DNA of 64,000 nucleotides from M0108 sp963841065 (GTDB lineage: Bacteria; Pseudomonadota; Gammaproteobacteria; Chromatiales; Chromatiaceae): positions 124,001-188,000 of the forward strand of contig CAWJBI010000044.1 of NCBI GenBank assembly GCA_963841065.1, given 5' to 3'. The position numbers and the translations under genes were made by a program. Each line of letters opens with the position of its first letter. Position 1 is the first letter of the stretch. This document shows positions 20,101 through 28,851 of the stretch, one piece after another. The notes below the pieces were generated by a model. That model searched no databases. It was not told where the DNA came from and was given only the letters and a program-made list of their open reading frames with translations.

Positions 20101-20590
20101 CTGAACCCGGGCGAGGACGGCCTTATCCTCATCGGCGGGGTCCAGGTCATGAAGGGCTATCTCCAGGACTCGGAGAAGACCGCGGCGGCGGTGGTCGAGT
20201 TGGATGGGATGCGCTGGTACAAAACGGGTGACAAGGGCCACCTGGACGCGGACGGTTTCCTGACCATCGTGGACCGTTACTCGCGCTTCGCCAAGGTCGG
20301 CGGCGAGATGATCAGCCTGGGGGCGGTGGAGGAACAGGTCCGCCGGGTCCTGGCCGAGCCGGAGCTGGAACTGGCGGCGGTCAACATTCCCGACGAGCGT
20401 AAGGGCGAGCAGATCCTGCTGCTGGCGGCGGCGGACCTGGATGCCGGAGGCCCTGCGCCGGTCCCTGCTCGCCGCTGGCGTCAACCCCCTGAACATCCCC
20501 GCCGAGGTGCGCCGGGTGGACGCCATCCCCAAGCTCGGTAGCGGCAAGACCGACTTCGGCGCGGTCAAGCGCCTAGCCCTGGCGGGCTAG
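17134..20590 (+). CDS. aas: LplT-Aas fusion: MFS transporter, PlsC acyltransferase, acyl-ACP synthetase (one frame break)
   Basis: About 1151 aa after correction. Three domains: an MFS-type lysophospholipid flippase (residues about 1-400), a glycerolipid acyltransferase (NHISWLDW and FPEGTISKNG) and an AMP-forming acyl-ACP ligase (LFSSGSEGTPKGVELTHRN and YEGYGATETTPVASVN). Together they would import and re-acylate lysophosphatidylethanolamine. The ATG at 17134 has AAGGAG 9 bases upstream and was preferred to a TTG at 17110. The frame breaks at about 20446; removing one G gives EALRRSLLAAGVNPLNIPAE and a normal C-terminus ending at 20590. Confidence 0.9.
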
Positions 20591-20605
20591 GCCCGGGGCG
20601 TAGCG

Positions 20606-20917
20606 CTACTTGCGCCGCATGGCATTCTTCACCGAGGTCACGCCAGGGACCTCGGTCGCCAGCTTAACCGCCTTGTCGATGTTCTTCTGCGACCTGACAA
20701 AGCCACTCAATTGCACCACGCCCTTATAGGTTTCGACGTTGATCTCCGCCGACTTGAGCGCCGGGTCGGCGAAGATTGCGGACTTGACCTTGGCGGTAAT
20801 GACGGTGTCATCCACATATTGGCCGGTTCCCTCCTGGGTCGGAGTCTCGGCGCAGCCCAGCAGCGAGGTGAGCAGGATAACGAAGAAGGCCGTAGTGAAA
20901 CGATGGATCAGTCTCAT
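20606..20917 (-). CDS. BON-domain lipoprotein
   Basis: 103 aa. The signal peptide ends in lipobox LLGC (Cys about 22), followed by one BON domain with the typical VDDTVITAKVKSAI and GVVQLSGFV segments. BON domains bind phospholipid membranes and occur in osmotic-stress proteins such as OsmY. First of a set of small stress-type genes on this strand, convergent with aas and only 15 bp from it. Confidence 0.85.
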   Translation of the reverse strand: MRLIHRFTTAFFVILLTSLLGCAETPTQEGTGQYVDDTVITAKVKSAIFADPALKSAEINVETYKGVVQLSGFVRSQKNIDKAVKLATEVPGVTSVKNAMRRK

Positions 20918-20970
20918 GGTGATACTCCGGGTAAAGGATGGGTCGGGTGGATGGATAGCATGGCGTCAGC

Positions 20971-21258
20971 TCACTTGAAGTGCGACTGGAACTGATGGAC
21001 GGAGTCCTTGAACGCCTCCCATACCCGGTCACTATTGGCCTTGAATTGCATCCAGGAGTCCTCGGTCGCCGCCTTGATGGCCGCCAACTGTTCCTCGCCT
21101 TCCTGACGTTTGGCGCGCAGCGTAGCGAGCAGTTCCTGATATCGCGCCTTGTCCTCCTCCTTGGCCTGCGCCACCTTGACCTCAAGGGCATCCATTTCCG
21201 CATTCCACTCGTCGAGCCGCTGCTTGGTCGCGGCGACATATTCGTCTCTGGTTGTCAT
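20971..21258 (-). CDS. Small coiled-coil stress-type protein (sll1863-like)
   Basis: 95 aa, rich in Glu, Lys, Ala and Gln, predicted to be almost entirely coiled coil: MTTRDEYVAATKQRLDEWNA through WMQFKANSDRVWEAFKDSV. Resembles small cyanobacterial/proteobacterial sll1863-type stress proteins. No enzyme motif. Sits upstream of the BON lipoprotein on the same strand. Confidence 0.72.
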   Translation of the reverse strand: MTTRDEYVAATKQRLDEWNAEMDALEVKVAQAKEEDKARYQELLATLRAKRQEGEEQLAAIKAATEDSWMQFKANSDRVWEAFKDSVHQFQSHFK

Positions 21259-21393
21259 GGGGGATTGCTCCTGTTCTGGGTTGAGGACCCGGCAAACCGC
21301 CGGAATGGGGCTGCGCGCGCCGTACCCGTAGCGGTGGTCTGGTGTATCAGCCCCCCGAAGGCCCTCGGTACGAAAGGTGTGATGGTTCGACCG

Positions 21394-21582
21394 TTACCCA
21401 ATCCGCAGGGTGCTGACGGGACCCAGGACCCCGAAGGCAGTTAACAGCCACAGCACCACGGCAATGACGACCACCACGTTCAGGATCTTTTTGATGGTCC
21501 CGTCCATGGGTATGTAGTTATTGATAAGCCACAGGATGACGCCCACGACCACTAGGGTGAGGACCAAATTGATTAACGGCAT
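21394..21582 (-). CDS. Small membrane protein, Thivi_2564-like
   Basis: 62 aa with two hydrophobic helices: MPLINLVLTLVVVGVILWLI, then a short polar turn (NNYIPMDGTIKKI), then NVVVVIAVVLWLLTAFGVL. Matches the Thivi_2564 family known from purple sulfur bacteria and relatives; no molecular function is established. ATG at 21582 chosen because GGAG lies just upstream; a longer frame adds 14 unlikely residues. Confidence 0.75.
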   Translation of the reverse strand: MPLINLVLTLVVVGVILWLINNYIPMDGTIKKILNVVVVIAVVLWLLTAFGVLGPVSTLRIG

Positions 21583-21901
21583 GAGTGTTCTCCAGCAAAA
21601 CGCGGTTGCATTAGGGGACGCCAAGTGGCTTGGAGCGGATAGAGATTCGCCAGGCCGCCAGGCGCCGAATGTTATTTAAGAATGACGCACGCGCCCGGTC
21701 CTGTCGGTACGCCAGCGCACATTTTCTGGGAGGCGCCGTGAGCGGACTTGAGTGGGTCGCTCGACCTTGCCGCACGACCACCAGGCTCCGCGGATCCGGG
21801 CGAATTGGAGCGGTAGCGCTGGGCCTTAGATGCTACAGCGCACTAGGCGGCAACCGCGTGGCGGACATTCCAGGCCGCCACACGGCGGCGCAACGCCCCA
21901 A
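21583..21901 (-). other. Intergenic region, nothing recognised
   Basis: 319 bases between the CsbD-like gene and the small membrane protein gene. A frame at 21630-21971 on the plus strand is Arg-rich and runs antisense into csbD, so I regard it as spurious. Promoters for the flanking genes probably lie here but I cannot pick one with confidence. Confidence 0.4.
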
Positions 21902-22078
21902 TCAATGGCCCTTCTTCAGGTCTGCCTTGGTGTCACCAACGGCAGCCTGGGCCTTGCCGACATTCTTTTGAATGATGCCCTCGAGTTCAACGTCCTTATT
22001 CCCCACCACATGGCCGGCGACTTCCTTGACCTTGCCTTTTGCTTCTTTGTAACGGCCCTTAACTTGATCTTTGTTCAT
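21902..22078 (-). CDS. CsbD family stress-response protein
   Basis: 58 aa: MNKDQVKGRYKEAKGKVKEV followed by AGHVVGNKDVELEGIIQKN and a Lys-rich end, the full CsbD pattern. These small hydrophilic proteins accumulate under general stress; biochemical role unknown. The ATG at 22078 matches the family start (MNKDxVKG) and has AGGA upstream. Confidence 0.92.
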   Translation of the reverse strand: MNKDQVKGRYKEAKGKVKEVAGHVVGNKDVELEGIIQKNVGKAQAAVGDTKADLKKGH

Positions 22079-22466
22079 GAGAGTATCCTGATATGACATT
22101 AAGCCATGACCCTGTGGTCATGGTCCGAGCGGGGAACGGGACTTCCCATCGCTACGAAGCCAGGCTAGGCTCATAATCACACCTGTTCGGTGCACTAACG
22201 TACTGAGAGGCGGAAAAGTCGTGACCGGGCGCCGTAGGCCCCGCGCCCGGTATCAAGGGGCGATACCGTACCGACGACGCCAGATGTTGCGGTTTAGCCT
22301 CGGTTGTTTATTGTGAAACGACGCATCGGCGCGGCGGCGGGATGCTGCCGCAGTCCCGGCGAGGCCATCTCAAGCCGTAATTAAGGGATAACATCCCCGG
22401 GTGGCTACCCCACCCCCGCCCGGCCCCGTTCCCATCCGGCCCACCCCCAGGAGGCTGCCGCTCATC
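22079..22466 (+). other. Intergenic region between csbD and the MacA-like gene
   Basis: 388 bases between divergently transcribed genes. It should hold promoters for both, but I see no strong -35/-10 pair. No repeat or RNA gene recognised. Confidence 0.4.
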
Positions 22467-23801
22467 ATGATCCCTGACCCACCTCCCGCCGCCGGCCAGG
22501 ATTGCCAACCCCCGCCGGATAGGCTTCCGGATCAGACCCCGGACGCGCTGGCCGCCCGCCTCGGCCTGGCCGATCCGCCCCCCCGGCGGCGGGCCTGGTA
22601 TTGGCTCGCGGGTATCGGGCTGCTCGCGGTGGCGGGGGCCGCCTGGATTCTGCTCCAAGACCCCACCCAGGAGAGTCCGCGCTTCAAAACCGCGGTCGTC
22701 GAACGGGGCGACCTGACGGTCAAGGTTACCGCCACCGGGCAATTGCAGCCGGTGACCCAGGTGGATGTGGGTACCGAGGTCTCGGGGACCATCGACCAGG
22801 TAGCCGTGGACTTCAACGACCGCGTCACCCAGGGCCAGGTCCTGGCACGCCTCGACCCGGACACCTTCCAGGCCAAGCAGCGCCAGTCCCAGGCCGCCCT
22901 CTTGCTGGCCCAGGCCAGCGTTACCGAGGCCCAGGTCACCGTCACCGAAACCGCGAGCAAGCTGGGGCGTGTCCATGACATGATCGCCAAGCGCCTCTCC
23001 TCCCCCGAGGAGTTCGACACCGCCACCGCCGCCGCTGGCCGCGCCGAGGCCGCCCTGGCGGTGGCCCGGGCCAAGGTCGAGCAGGCCCAGGCCCAACTCG
23101 ACGCCGACAACCGCACCCTGGAGAAGTCCGAGATTCGGTCCCCCATCGACGGCACCGTGCTCAAGCGCCAGGTCGAACCGGGCCAGACGGTGGCGGCCTC
23201 GCTCCAGACCCCGGTGCTCTTCACCCTGGCCGAGGACCTGACCCAGATGGAACTGAATGTCGCCGTGGACGAGGCCGACGTGGGCCAGATCAAGGCGGGG
23301 CTGAAGGCGGAGTTCACCGTGGATGCCTATCCCAACCGCCGCTTTCCTGCGACCATCACCCAAGTACGCTACGCCCCGGAGACCATTAACGGGGTGGTGA
23401 CCTATGCCGCCCTGCTGTCCCTGGACAACCGGGACCTCTCCCTGCGCCCCGGCATGACCGCCACCGCCGAGATCATAGCCCGCGAGGTCAAGGACGCGGT
23501 GCTGGTGCCCAACGGGGCCTTGCGTTTCACCCCGCCCGCGCCCAAGGCAACCAAGGAGGATAGTCGCGGCCTGGTCGGGATGCTGCTACCCAGCCGTCCC
23601 CCCTCCAGCCGGCGCAACGGGGGCAAGGACGCCACCACCGGCAAGGGCTCCCAGGTCTGGATATTGAAGGAGGGGGTCCCGGAGGCGGTGGCGGTCAAAA
23701 GCGGGGCCACCGATGGCACCCTGACGGAGATCCTGGACGGAACCCTGGAGCCGGGAACCCAGGTACTGGTGGACCTGGAGCGGACGGGGGCCAAGCCATG
23801 A
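22467..23801 (+). CDS. Periplasmic adaptor subunit, MacA/HlyD family
   Basis: 444 aa. One N-terminal membrane anchor (WYWLAGIGLLAVAGAAWILL), then a biotinyl-lipoyl-like half (GTVSGTIDQ-type VGTEVSGTIDQVAVDFNDRV), a helical hairpin rich in Ala/Gln (residues about 140-220), the second lipoyl half (IRSPIDGTVLKRQVEPGQTV) and beta-barrel domains. It would connect a MacB-type transporter to an outer-membrane channel. ATG at 22467 has AGGAGG 12 bases upstream; a GTG at 22401 is an alternative. Stop overlaps the next gene by 4 bases. Confidence 0.88.
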   Translation: MIPDPPPAAGQDCQPPPDRLPDQTPDALAARLGLADPPPRRRAWYWLAGIGLLAVAGAAWILLQDPTQESPRFKTAVVERGDLTVKVTATGQLQPVTQVDVGTEVSGTIDQVAVDFNDRVTQGQVLARLDPDTFQAKQRQSQAALLLAQASVTEAQVTVTETASKLGRVHDMIAKRLSSPEEFDTATAAAGRAEAALAVARAKVEQAQAQLDADNRTLEKSEIRSPIDGTVLKRQVEPGQTVAASLQTPVLFTLAEDLTQMELNVAVDEADVGQIKAGLKAEFTVDAYPNRRFPATITQVRYAPETINGVVTYAALLSLDNRDLSLRPGMTATAEIIAREVKDAVLVPNGALRFTPPAPKATKEDSRGLVGMLLPSRPPSSRRNGGKDATTGKGSQVWILKEGVPEAVAVKSGATDGTLTEILDGTLEPGTQVLVDLERTGAKP

Positions 23802-24589
23802 CCCTGGCCGGGGCACCCACGCCAGGCGCTCAAACCCAACCCCAGGCCGCGCCCACCCCCATCCTGCTCGAATTCCGCCAGGTATCCAAGGTGTACGGTG
23901 CCGGCACGGCGGCCGTGCACGCCCTGGATGCCGTTGACCTCCAGATCCGCGAGGGGGAATTCGTCGCGGTCATGGGCCCGAGCGGCTCGGGCAAGTCCAC
24001 CGCCATGAACATCCTGGGCTGTCTGGATACCCCCAGCGCCGGCTCCTACCGCTTTCGCGGCGTGGGCGTCGAGACCCTGAGTCGGGACCAGCGCGCCCGG
24101 TTGCGGCGCGACTACCTGGGTTTCGTCTTCCAGGGCTTCAATCTCCTCAATCGCACCTCGGCCCTGGAGAACGTAGAACTCCCCCTCATCTACCGCCGCA
24201 TCCCCAGCGGCCAGCGCCACACCCAGGCGGCGGCGGCCCTGGCCCTGGTCGGCCTCACCGGCTGGGAGACCCACACCCCGGGCGAGCTATCCGGTGGCCA
24301 ACAGCAGCGCGTCGCCATCGCCCGCGCCATCGTCACCCAGCCCAGCCTGCTGCTGGCGGACGAGCCCACCGGTAACCTGGACAGCGCCCGCAGTCACGAG
24401 ATCATGGACCTGCTGACCTGGCTCAACCGGGACCGGGGCATCACCATCCTCATGGTCACCCATGAGTCGGAAATGGCCGAGTACGCCCACCGCGTCATCC
24501 ATTTCCGCGATGGCCGGGTGACCGACGACGGCCTCGGCGGGCGTCAGACCGCCACCGGCGCCGGGCTCCACCCGAAGGAGACCCTCTGA
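23798..24589 (+). CDS. ABC transporter ATP-binding protein, MacB/LolD type
   Basis: 263 aa. Walker A GPSGSGKST, Q-loop FVFQGFNLLN, signature LSGGQQQRVAIARAI, Walker B LLLADEPTGNLDS and the H-loop His in MVTHE are all present. The first 25 residues are a low-complexity Pro/Thr/Gln extension. ATP hydrolysis would drive the mechanotransmission cycle of the separate permease encoded next. ATGA-type overlap with the adaptor gene and one-base overlap with the permease gene show an operon. Confidence 0.95.
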   Translation: MTLAGAPTPGAQTQPQAAPTPILLEFRQVSKVYGAGTAAVHALDAVDLQIREGEFVAVMGPSGSGKSTAMNILGCLDTPSAGSYRFRGVGVETLSRDQRARLRRDYLGFVFQGFNLLNRTSALENVELPLIYRRIPSGQRHTQAAAALALVGLTGWETHTPGELSGGQQQRVAIARAIVTQPSLLLADEPTGNLDSARSHEIMDLLTWLNRDRGITILMVTHESEMAEYAHRVIHFRDGRVTDDGLGGRQTATGAGLHPKETL

Positions 24590-25794
24590 TGCTCTGGAAT
24601 GCCCTGCTCCTCGCCCTGCGGGAGATCCGCCGTAACGTCCTGCGCTCCATCCTGACCATCCTGGGGGTGGTCATCGGCGTGGCGGCGGTCATCATCATGG
24701 TCACCCTGGGGGGCGGCGCCACCCGCTCGGTCTCGTCCCAGATCGAGTCCATGGGCAGCAATCTACTCATGATCCGCATGGGCCAGAGCATGGGGCCAGG
24801 GTCCGGCATCGGCGTCCCGCCCTTCAAAATCGAGGATGCCATCGCCCTCCAGCGCGATATCCCCGGCATTCGCGTCCTGGCGCCCTCCGCCAGCCAAACC
24901 GCCACCGCCATCGCCGGCAACAACAGTTGGTCCACCTCCGTCACCGGTACCGACAACCGCTATCTCGATGTCCGTAACTGGCCCCTGGAACGGGGCCGCC
25001 CCTTCACGGAGGGCGAATTGCGCGCGGGCCAGGCGCTGTGCCTGATTGGCGCCACGGTCAGCAAGGAACTCTTCGGCGAGCAGGACCCCATCGGCGAGAA
25101 TCTGCGCATCAAGACGATCTCCTGCAAGGTCATCGGCTTGCTCGCCGCCAAGGGCCAGAGCAGCATGGGCCGGGATCAGGACGACCTCATCCTCATGCCC
25201 CTGCGCGCCTTCCAGCGGCGCATCGCCGGCAATCAGGACGTGACCCTGATCCAGGTCTCGATCAAGGATGGCGAGTCCACCGAGGGGGCCAAGGCGGACA
25301 TTGAGCGCCTGTTGCGCGAGCGCCGCAAGATCGACGCCACCGAGCAGGACAACTTCGGCGTCAACGATATGAAGGAACTCACCAAGATGCTGACGGGGAC
25401 CACCCAGGTCCTGACCACCCTGCTCAGCGCCGTGGCCGCCGTCAGCCTGCTGGTGGGCGGCATCGGCATCATGAACATCATGCTGGTCTCCGTCACCGAG
25501 CGCACCCGGGAGATCGGCATCCGCCTGGCCATCGGCGCCCTGGAGCGGGAGGTGCTGATGCAATTTCTGGTCGAGGCGGTCGTCCTATCGTCCCTGGGCG
25601 GCGTCCTCGGCATCCTCCTCGCCCTGGGGGCCTCCCTCGCCCTCGCCGAATTGCTCATGGTCCCCTTCATCTTCAACGGCGGCATCGTCCTCACCGCCTT
25701 CCTCTTCTCCGCCGCCGTCGGCATCATCTTCGGCTACTTCCCCGCCCGCCGCGCCGCCCGGCTCGATCCCATCGAGGCCCTGCGCCGGGAGTAG
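24589..25794 (+). CDS. ABC transporter permease, MacB/FtsX type
   Basis: 401 aa. One N-terminal helix (SILTILGVVIGVAAVIIMVT), a large periplasmic domain (residues about 45-270), then three C-terminal helices with the FtsX-domain signature SVTERTREIGIRLAIGAL and a final FPARRAARLDPIEALRRE. Forms a tripartite efflux or lipoprotein/peptide export system with the two preceding genes. Substrate unknown: macrolide, peptide and lipid exporters all share this architecture. Confidence 0.94.
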   Translation: MLWNALLLALREIRRNVLRSILTILGVVIGVAAVIIMVTLGGGATRSVSSQIESMGSNLLMIRMGQSMGPGSGIGVPPFKIEDAIALQRDIPGIRVLAPSASQTATAIAGNNSWSTSVTGTDNRYLDVRNWPLERGRPFTEGELRAGQALCLIGATVSKELFGEQDPIGENLRIKTISCKVIGLLAAKGQSSMGRDQDDLILMPLRAFQRRIAGNQDVTLIQVSIKDGESTEGAKADIERLLRERRKIDATEQDNFGVNDMKELTKMLTGTTQVLTTLLSAVAAVSLLVGGIGIMNIMLVSVTERTREIGIRLAIGALEREVLMQFLVEAVVLSSLGGVLGILLALGASLALAELLMVPFIFNGGIVLTAFLFSAAVGIIFGYFPARRAARLDPIEALRRE

Positions 25795-25986
25795 GTGCCA
25801 GCGCCCAAGCGGCAGCCGAGCCGGGGGCAAGACACGCCGGCGTCCTGCCCGCGTACCAGGCCGCGCCCTCCCTGGCGTACCGAATCCCGCCCCAACCAGG
25901 CGTCAATTCCGATTAAACTACAAAGTAGCCCTATCACGGGGCCATCTCGGCCTGGATGATCACTAACCTGCACGGGGAAACCGCCG

Positions 25987-26550
25987 ATGACACCTACCGC
26001 AGCCGTCGCCCTCCCCTCCGAGGTGGTGACCTTCTGGTTCTCCGCTTCCGTCCGGCCGCTCTGGTTCGCGGCGACGGCGGAGTTTGACCAGGCCTTGCGC
26101 ATGCGCTTCCTGGCCACCTACCGGGCAGCGGCGGCGGGCGAACTGGCGGATTGGGAGATCACGCCCGAGGGGGCCTTGGCCCTGGTGATTGTCCTGGATC
26201 AGTTCCCACTCAACATGTTTCGGGGTCGGCCGGAGGCCTTTGCCACCGAGGCTGCGGCCCGGGGGGTGGCGGAAAGGGCCATCGCCCGCGGGCTGGATCA
26301 AGCACTGCCACCCGATCAGCAGGTGTTTCTCTTCATGCCCTTCATGCACAGTGAGGCCCTGGCGGATCAGGAGCGCTCGGTGCGCCTGTTCCAGCAGCCT
26401 GGGCTGGAGCAGTCCTTGGGCTTCGCCCGCCATCATCGGGGGCTGATCCAGCGCTTCGGCCGCTTTCCGCATCGCAACGCCATCCTGGGGCGGGCCAATA
26501 CGGCCGAGGAAGTCGCCTATCTGGCCTCCCCGGAGGCCTTTCATGGGTGA
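25987..26550 (+). CDS. DUF924 family protein
   Basis: 187 aa. Typical DUF924 features are the N-terminal VVTFWFS, VLDQFPLNMFRG, FLFMPFMHSEAL and the C-terminal FGRFPHRNAILGR. The family is helical with a TPR-like fold and no proven activity. Stands alone between the exporter operon and a degraded region. Confidence 0.92.
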   Translation: MTPTAAVALPSEVVTFWFSASVRPLWFAATAEFDQALRMRFLATYRAAAAGELADWEITPEGALALVIVLDQFPLNMFRGRPEAFATEAAARGVAERAIARGLDQALPPDQQVFLFMPFMHSEALADQERSVRLFQQPGLEQSLGFARHHRGLIQRFGRFPHRNAILGRANTAEEVAYLASPEAFHG

Positions 26551-26560
26551 GGCGTCATAC

Positions 26561-26628
26561 AGGCCTCCGTCACCGGGCCCACCCGGGAGGTCGGCATCCA
26601 CCACCAGGCATCGCCGCCCTGGAGATAG
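26561..26628 (+). pseudogene. Short relic of a MacB-type permease
   Basis: About 65 bases closely resemble the FtsX-signature segment of the permease gene at 25491-25556: here the frame reads ASVTGPTREVGI before diverging and hitting TAG. The stretch has no start and no continuation. It looks like a leftover from a duplicated or recombined exporter gene. Confidence 0.55.
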
Positions 26629-26666
26629 ACGGACACTGGCCCGCGGCTGCCCCCCGACTCCCCCGG

Positions 26667-27146
26667 TCAGGAGGGCCTTGACTCAGCCCGAAGGATGTCA
26701 TGGATTTCCCGCTTGAATACGTCGGGATCGCCGGTCTTCATGAACTCGATCACGCCGGGAAAGTCAAAATTCCGCCTCACCACCACGCGAATGGCATCGT
26801 AGGCGGCATTCTGCTTATCACCCTTGTGAACCACGCTGATCTGAAAAAGCCAGTTTTCGACATTATTCAGCATTGGCCGGTAATAGCTCTCGAATTGAAT
26901 CCGCTCAATCTCGTTTAGCGAAACAAAGGACGAGCGCCCCCTGATGATTATCGAGGCTAACTCGGGGTTGATGGCCAGCAAGACCGAGAGCCTGTTGATG
27001 GCATTGATGGTATTTTGCACGGCGTTGATGTTGTCGCCTCGGTTCCTTTCACGCACCTAAATCGCGATGCCGATAAGGGTAATCAAGACGGCAATCGTGG
27101 TTGCAACCTGCGCAATGATTTCGATGTTTGTATAGGTGGAATCCAT
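26667..27146 (-). pseudogene. Small membrane-anchored protein interrupted by an in-frame TAG
   Basis: MDSTYTNIEIIAQVATTIAV at 27146 starts a single-helix N-terminus ending ...LITLIGIAI. A TAG at 27057-27059 follows, and the same frame continues without break for 129 codons as VRERNRGDNINAVQNTINAI to a stop at 26667. The layout (N-terminal helix, then a polar helical domain) is that of common one-helix hypothetical proteins, so this was probably a single gene of about 159 codons; one base change (for example GAG to TAG) would explain the stop. Function unknown. Confidence 0.6.
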
Positions 27147-27335
27147 GTTTTTCTCCGGGGGTGTGATTATGATTCTGGCCGATGCCGGGTCGGGTGACGG
27201 GGGATGGGCCGGCTGGGATCTTAAAGCGGGGGTCTTCTTCATTTCTACCCTTGGCGGTGCCAACCGACCCGGACTTGATCGGACTCCTTGCAGGTCGGAT
27301 AGTGGCGCCCTGTTCTGTGTAGCTGGAGACCGGAC

Positions 27336-28610
27336 ATGACCGATACCGCAAGCCTTGAGACCACCAAACCCCAACGGCACGGGAGCCACCCCAAGAGCGG
27401 GGGCGGCACTGAGACCCGCCAGCGCCGCGAGACCATCCCGCCTCCGGCCATGCCCAGGTCCGGACAGACCGCCCCGGGGTCCGCCGCGGGGATCGAGTAT
27501 CACGAGCTGGTCCAGACCCCGGGCGTGGCCTCCGCCCGGATCGTCTGCACCGACTACTGCGCCGACCAGATAGAGGTGCGGGAGATAGCGGACATCGCCG
27601 CCTTCCTCGCCACGCACCGCCCGGCCTGGACCCATGTGCGCTGGATCCACGTCGAGGGCCTGCGGGACCACGCGACCATCCGTGCCCTGGCGGAGAAATA
27701 CCAGTTGCACCCCCTGGCCATCGAGGACGCCCTGGACCCTCACCACCGCCCCAAGGCCGAGGATTATCCAGGTATCGGCGATCTCCCGGGACGCCTGTTC
27801 GTGATCGCCCGCCGGGTCCAGTTGGTGGATGGCGAGCTACGCGGCGAGCAGACCAGCCTGTTCCTCGGCCGCAACACCCTGCTGAGTTTTCAGGAGACCG
27901 GGTGCGGCGCCATGGACGAGGTCCGCCAGCGCTGCGCGAACGAGCGCTCGCGCCTGCGCCAGAATGACGTGAGCTTCCTGCTCTACTCCCTCCTCGACGC
28001 CCTGGTGGACCGCTTCTTCCCCATCCTGGACGAGACCTCCAGCCACCTGGAGGACGCCGAGGAGGATGTCCTGACCCGGCCGCACCGACAAAGCCTCCAG
28101 GCCATCCACCTGATCAAGCGCGACCTGGTCATGATTCGCCGCATCGCCTGGCCCATGCGCGAGCTTATCACCCAGCTCCAGCGCGAGCCCCACGAGGGCC
28201 TGTCCCAGATTACCCAGACCTATTTTCGCGACGTCTACGACCACTGCGTCCAGATCATCGACCTGATCGAGACCTACCGCGAGATCGCCTCCACGGTGGC
28301 GGAGACCTATGTCTCCATCATCTCCAACCGCACCAACGACATCATGAAGGTGCTGACCATCATCGGGACCATCTTCATCCCCCTGACCTTCATCGCCGGG
28401 GTTTACGGGATGAACATGTACATTCCCGAGAATGAATGGCCCTGGACCTACGCCGTCTTCTGGGTGGTGTGCCTGGGCATCGCCGGCTTCATGCTGTGGC
28501 GCTTCCGGCGCGGCGGGTGGTTCACCACCCATGATTTCAGAGCCGTGCCCCAGCGGCATCGCGCGCTCGTCCCAACCGGTTCTTCGCACGAGGAATTAAA
28601 ACATGGATAA
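27336..28610 (+). CDS. corA: CorA family divalent metal ion transporter
   Basis: 424 aa. N-terminal cytoplasmic domain with HPLAIEDALDPHHRPKAEDY, a long helix region (residues about 190-330), then two C-terminal membrane helices joined by the selectivity motif YGMN (YGMNMYIPENEWPW). Likely moves Mg2+ or Co2+/Ni2+ across the inner membrane. The first 50 residues are a Pro/Arg-rich extension. The final codons and TAA fall inside the left arm of the inverted-repeat element at 28601, so the native C-terminus may have been altered. Confidence 0.92.
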   Translation: MTDTASLETTKPQRHGSHPKSGGGTETRQRRETIPPPAMPRSGQTAPGSAAGIEYHELVQTPGVASARIVCTDYCADQIEVREIADIAAFLATHRPAWTHVRWIHVEGLRDHATIRALAEKYQLHPLAIEDALDPHHRPKAEDYPGIGDLPGRLFVIARRVQLVDGELRGEQTSLFLGRNTLLSFQETGCGAMDEVRQRCANERSRLRQNDVSFLLYSLLDALVDRFFPILDETSSHLEDAEEDVLTRPHRQSLQAIHLIKRDLVMIRRIAWPMRELITQLQREPHEGLSQITQTYFRDVYDHCVQIIDLIETYREIASTVAETYVSIISNRTNDIMKVLTIIGTIFIPLTFIAGVYGMNMYIPENEWPWTYAVFWVVCLGIAGFMLWRFRRGGWFTTHDFRAVPQRHRALVPTGSSHEELKHG

Positions 28611-28804
28611 ACAGGATGGGCAGGATAAAAGATGAAAAAATAAGAAATTACCAAGACGGTTATTGGCTGTACATTTGAGGTTGTCAATGAGCTTGGCGCT
28701 GGCTTTCTTGAGCTCTATCATAAGCCGGGACTTCCCACAGGGGTAAACCGGATTCACGGGATTCCCCCTCCTTTTGTTATCCTGTCCATCCTGTCGATCC
28801 ATGT
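28601..28804. repeat. Inverted-repeat element of about 204 bp
   Basis: The left arm (28601-28630, beginning acatggataaacaggatggg) and the reverse complement of the right arm (beginning acatggatcgacaggatgga, 28804 backward) agree at 26 of the first 30 positions. The interior is AT-richer than its neighbours and has no convincing gene. It resembles a miniature non-autonomous element, though no target duplication is evident. Confidence 0.5.
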
Positions 28805-28851
28805 AGATTTGCTGGTCACCCATGGGCGGCACGACGGATGCCCCTGCCGGG

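Noticed and set aside
18877..20568. A 563-codon open frame antisense to aas, and similar long antisense frames at 36293-37651, 40844-42430, 52352-53875 and 54407-56749
   Set aside because: All lie opposite or out of frame with well-supported genes and show the composition of GC-rich shadow ORFs.
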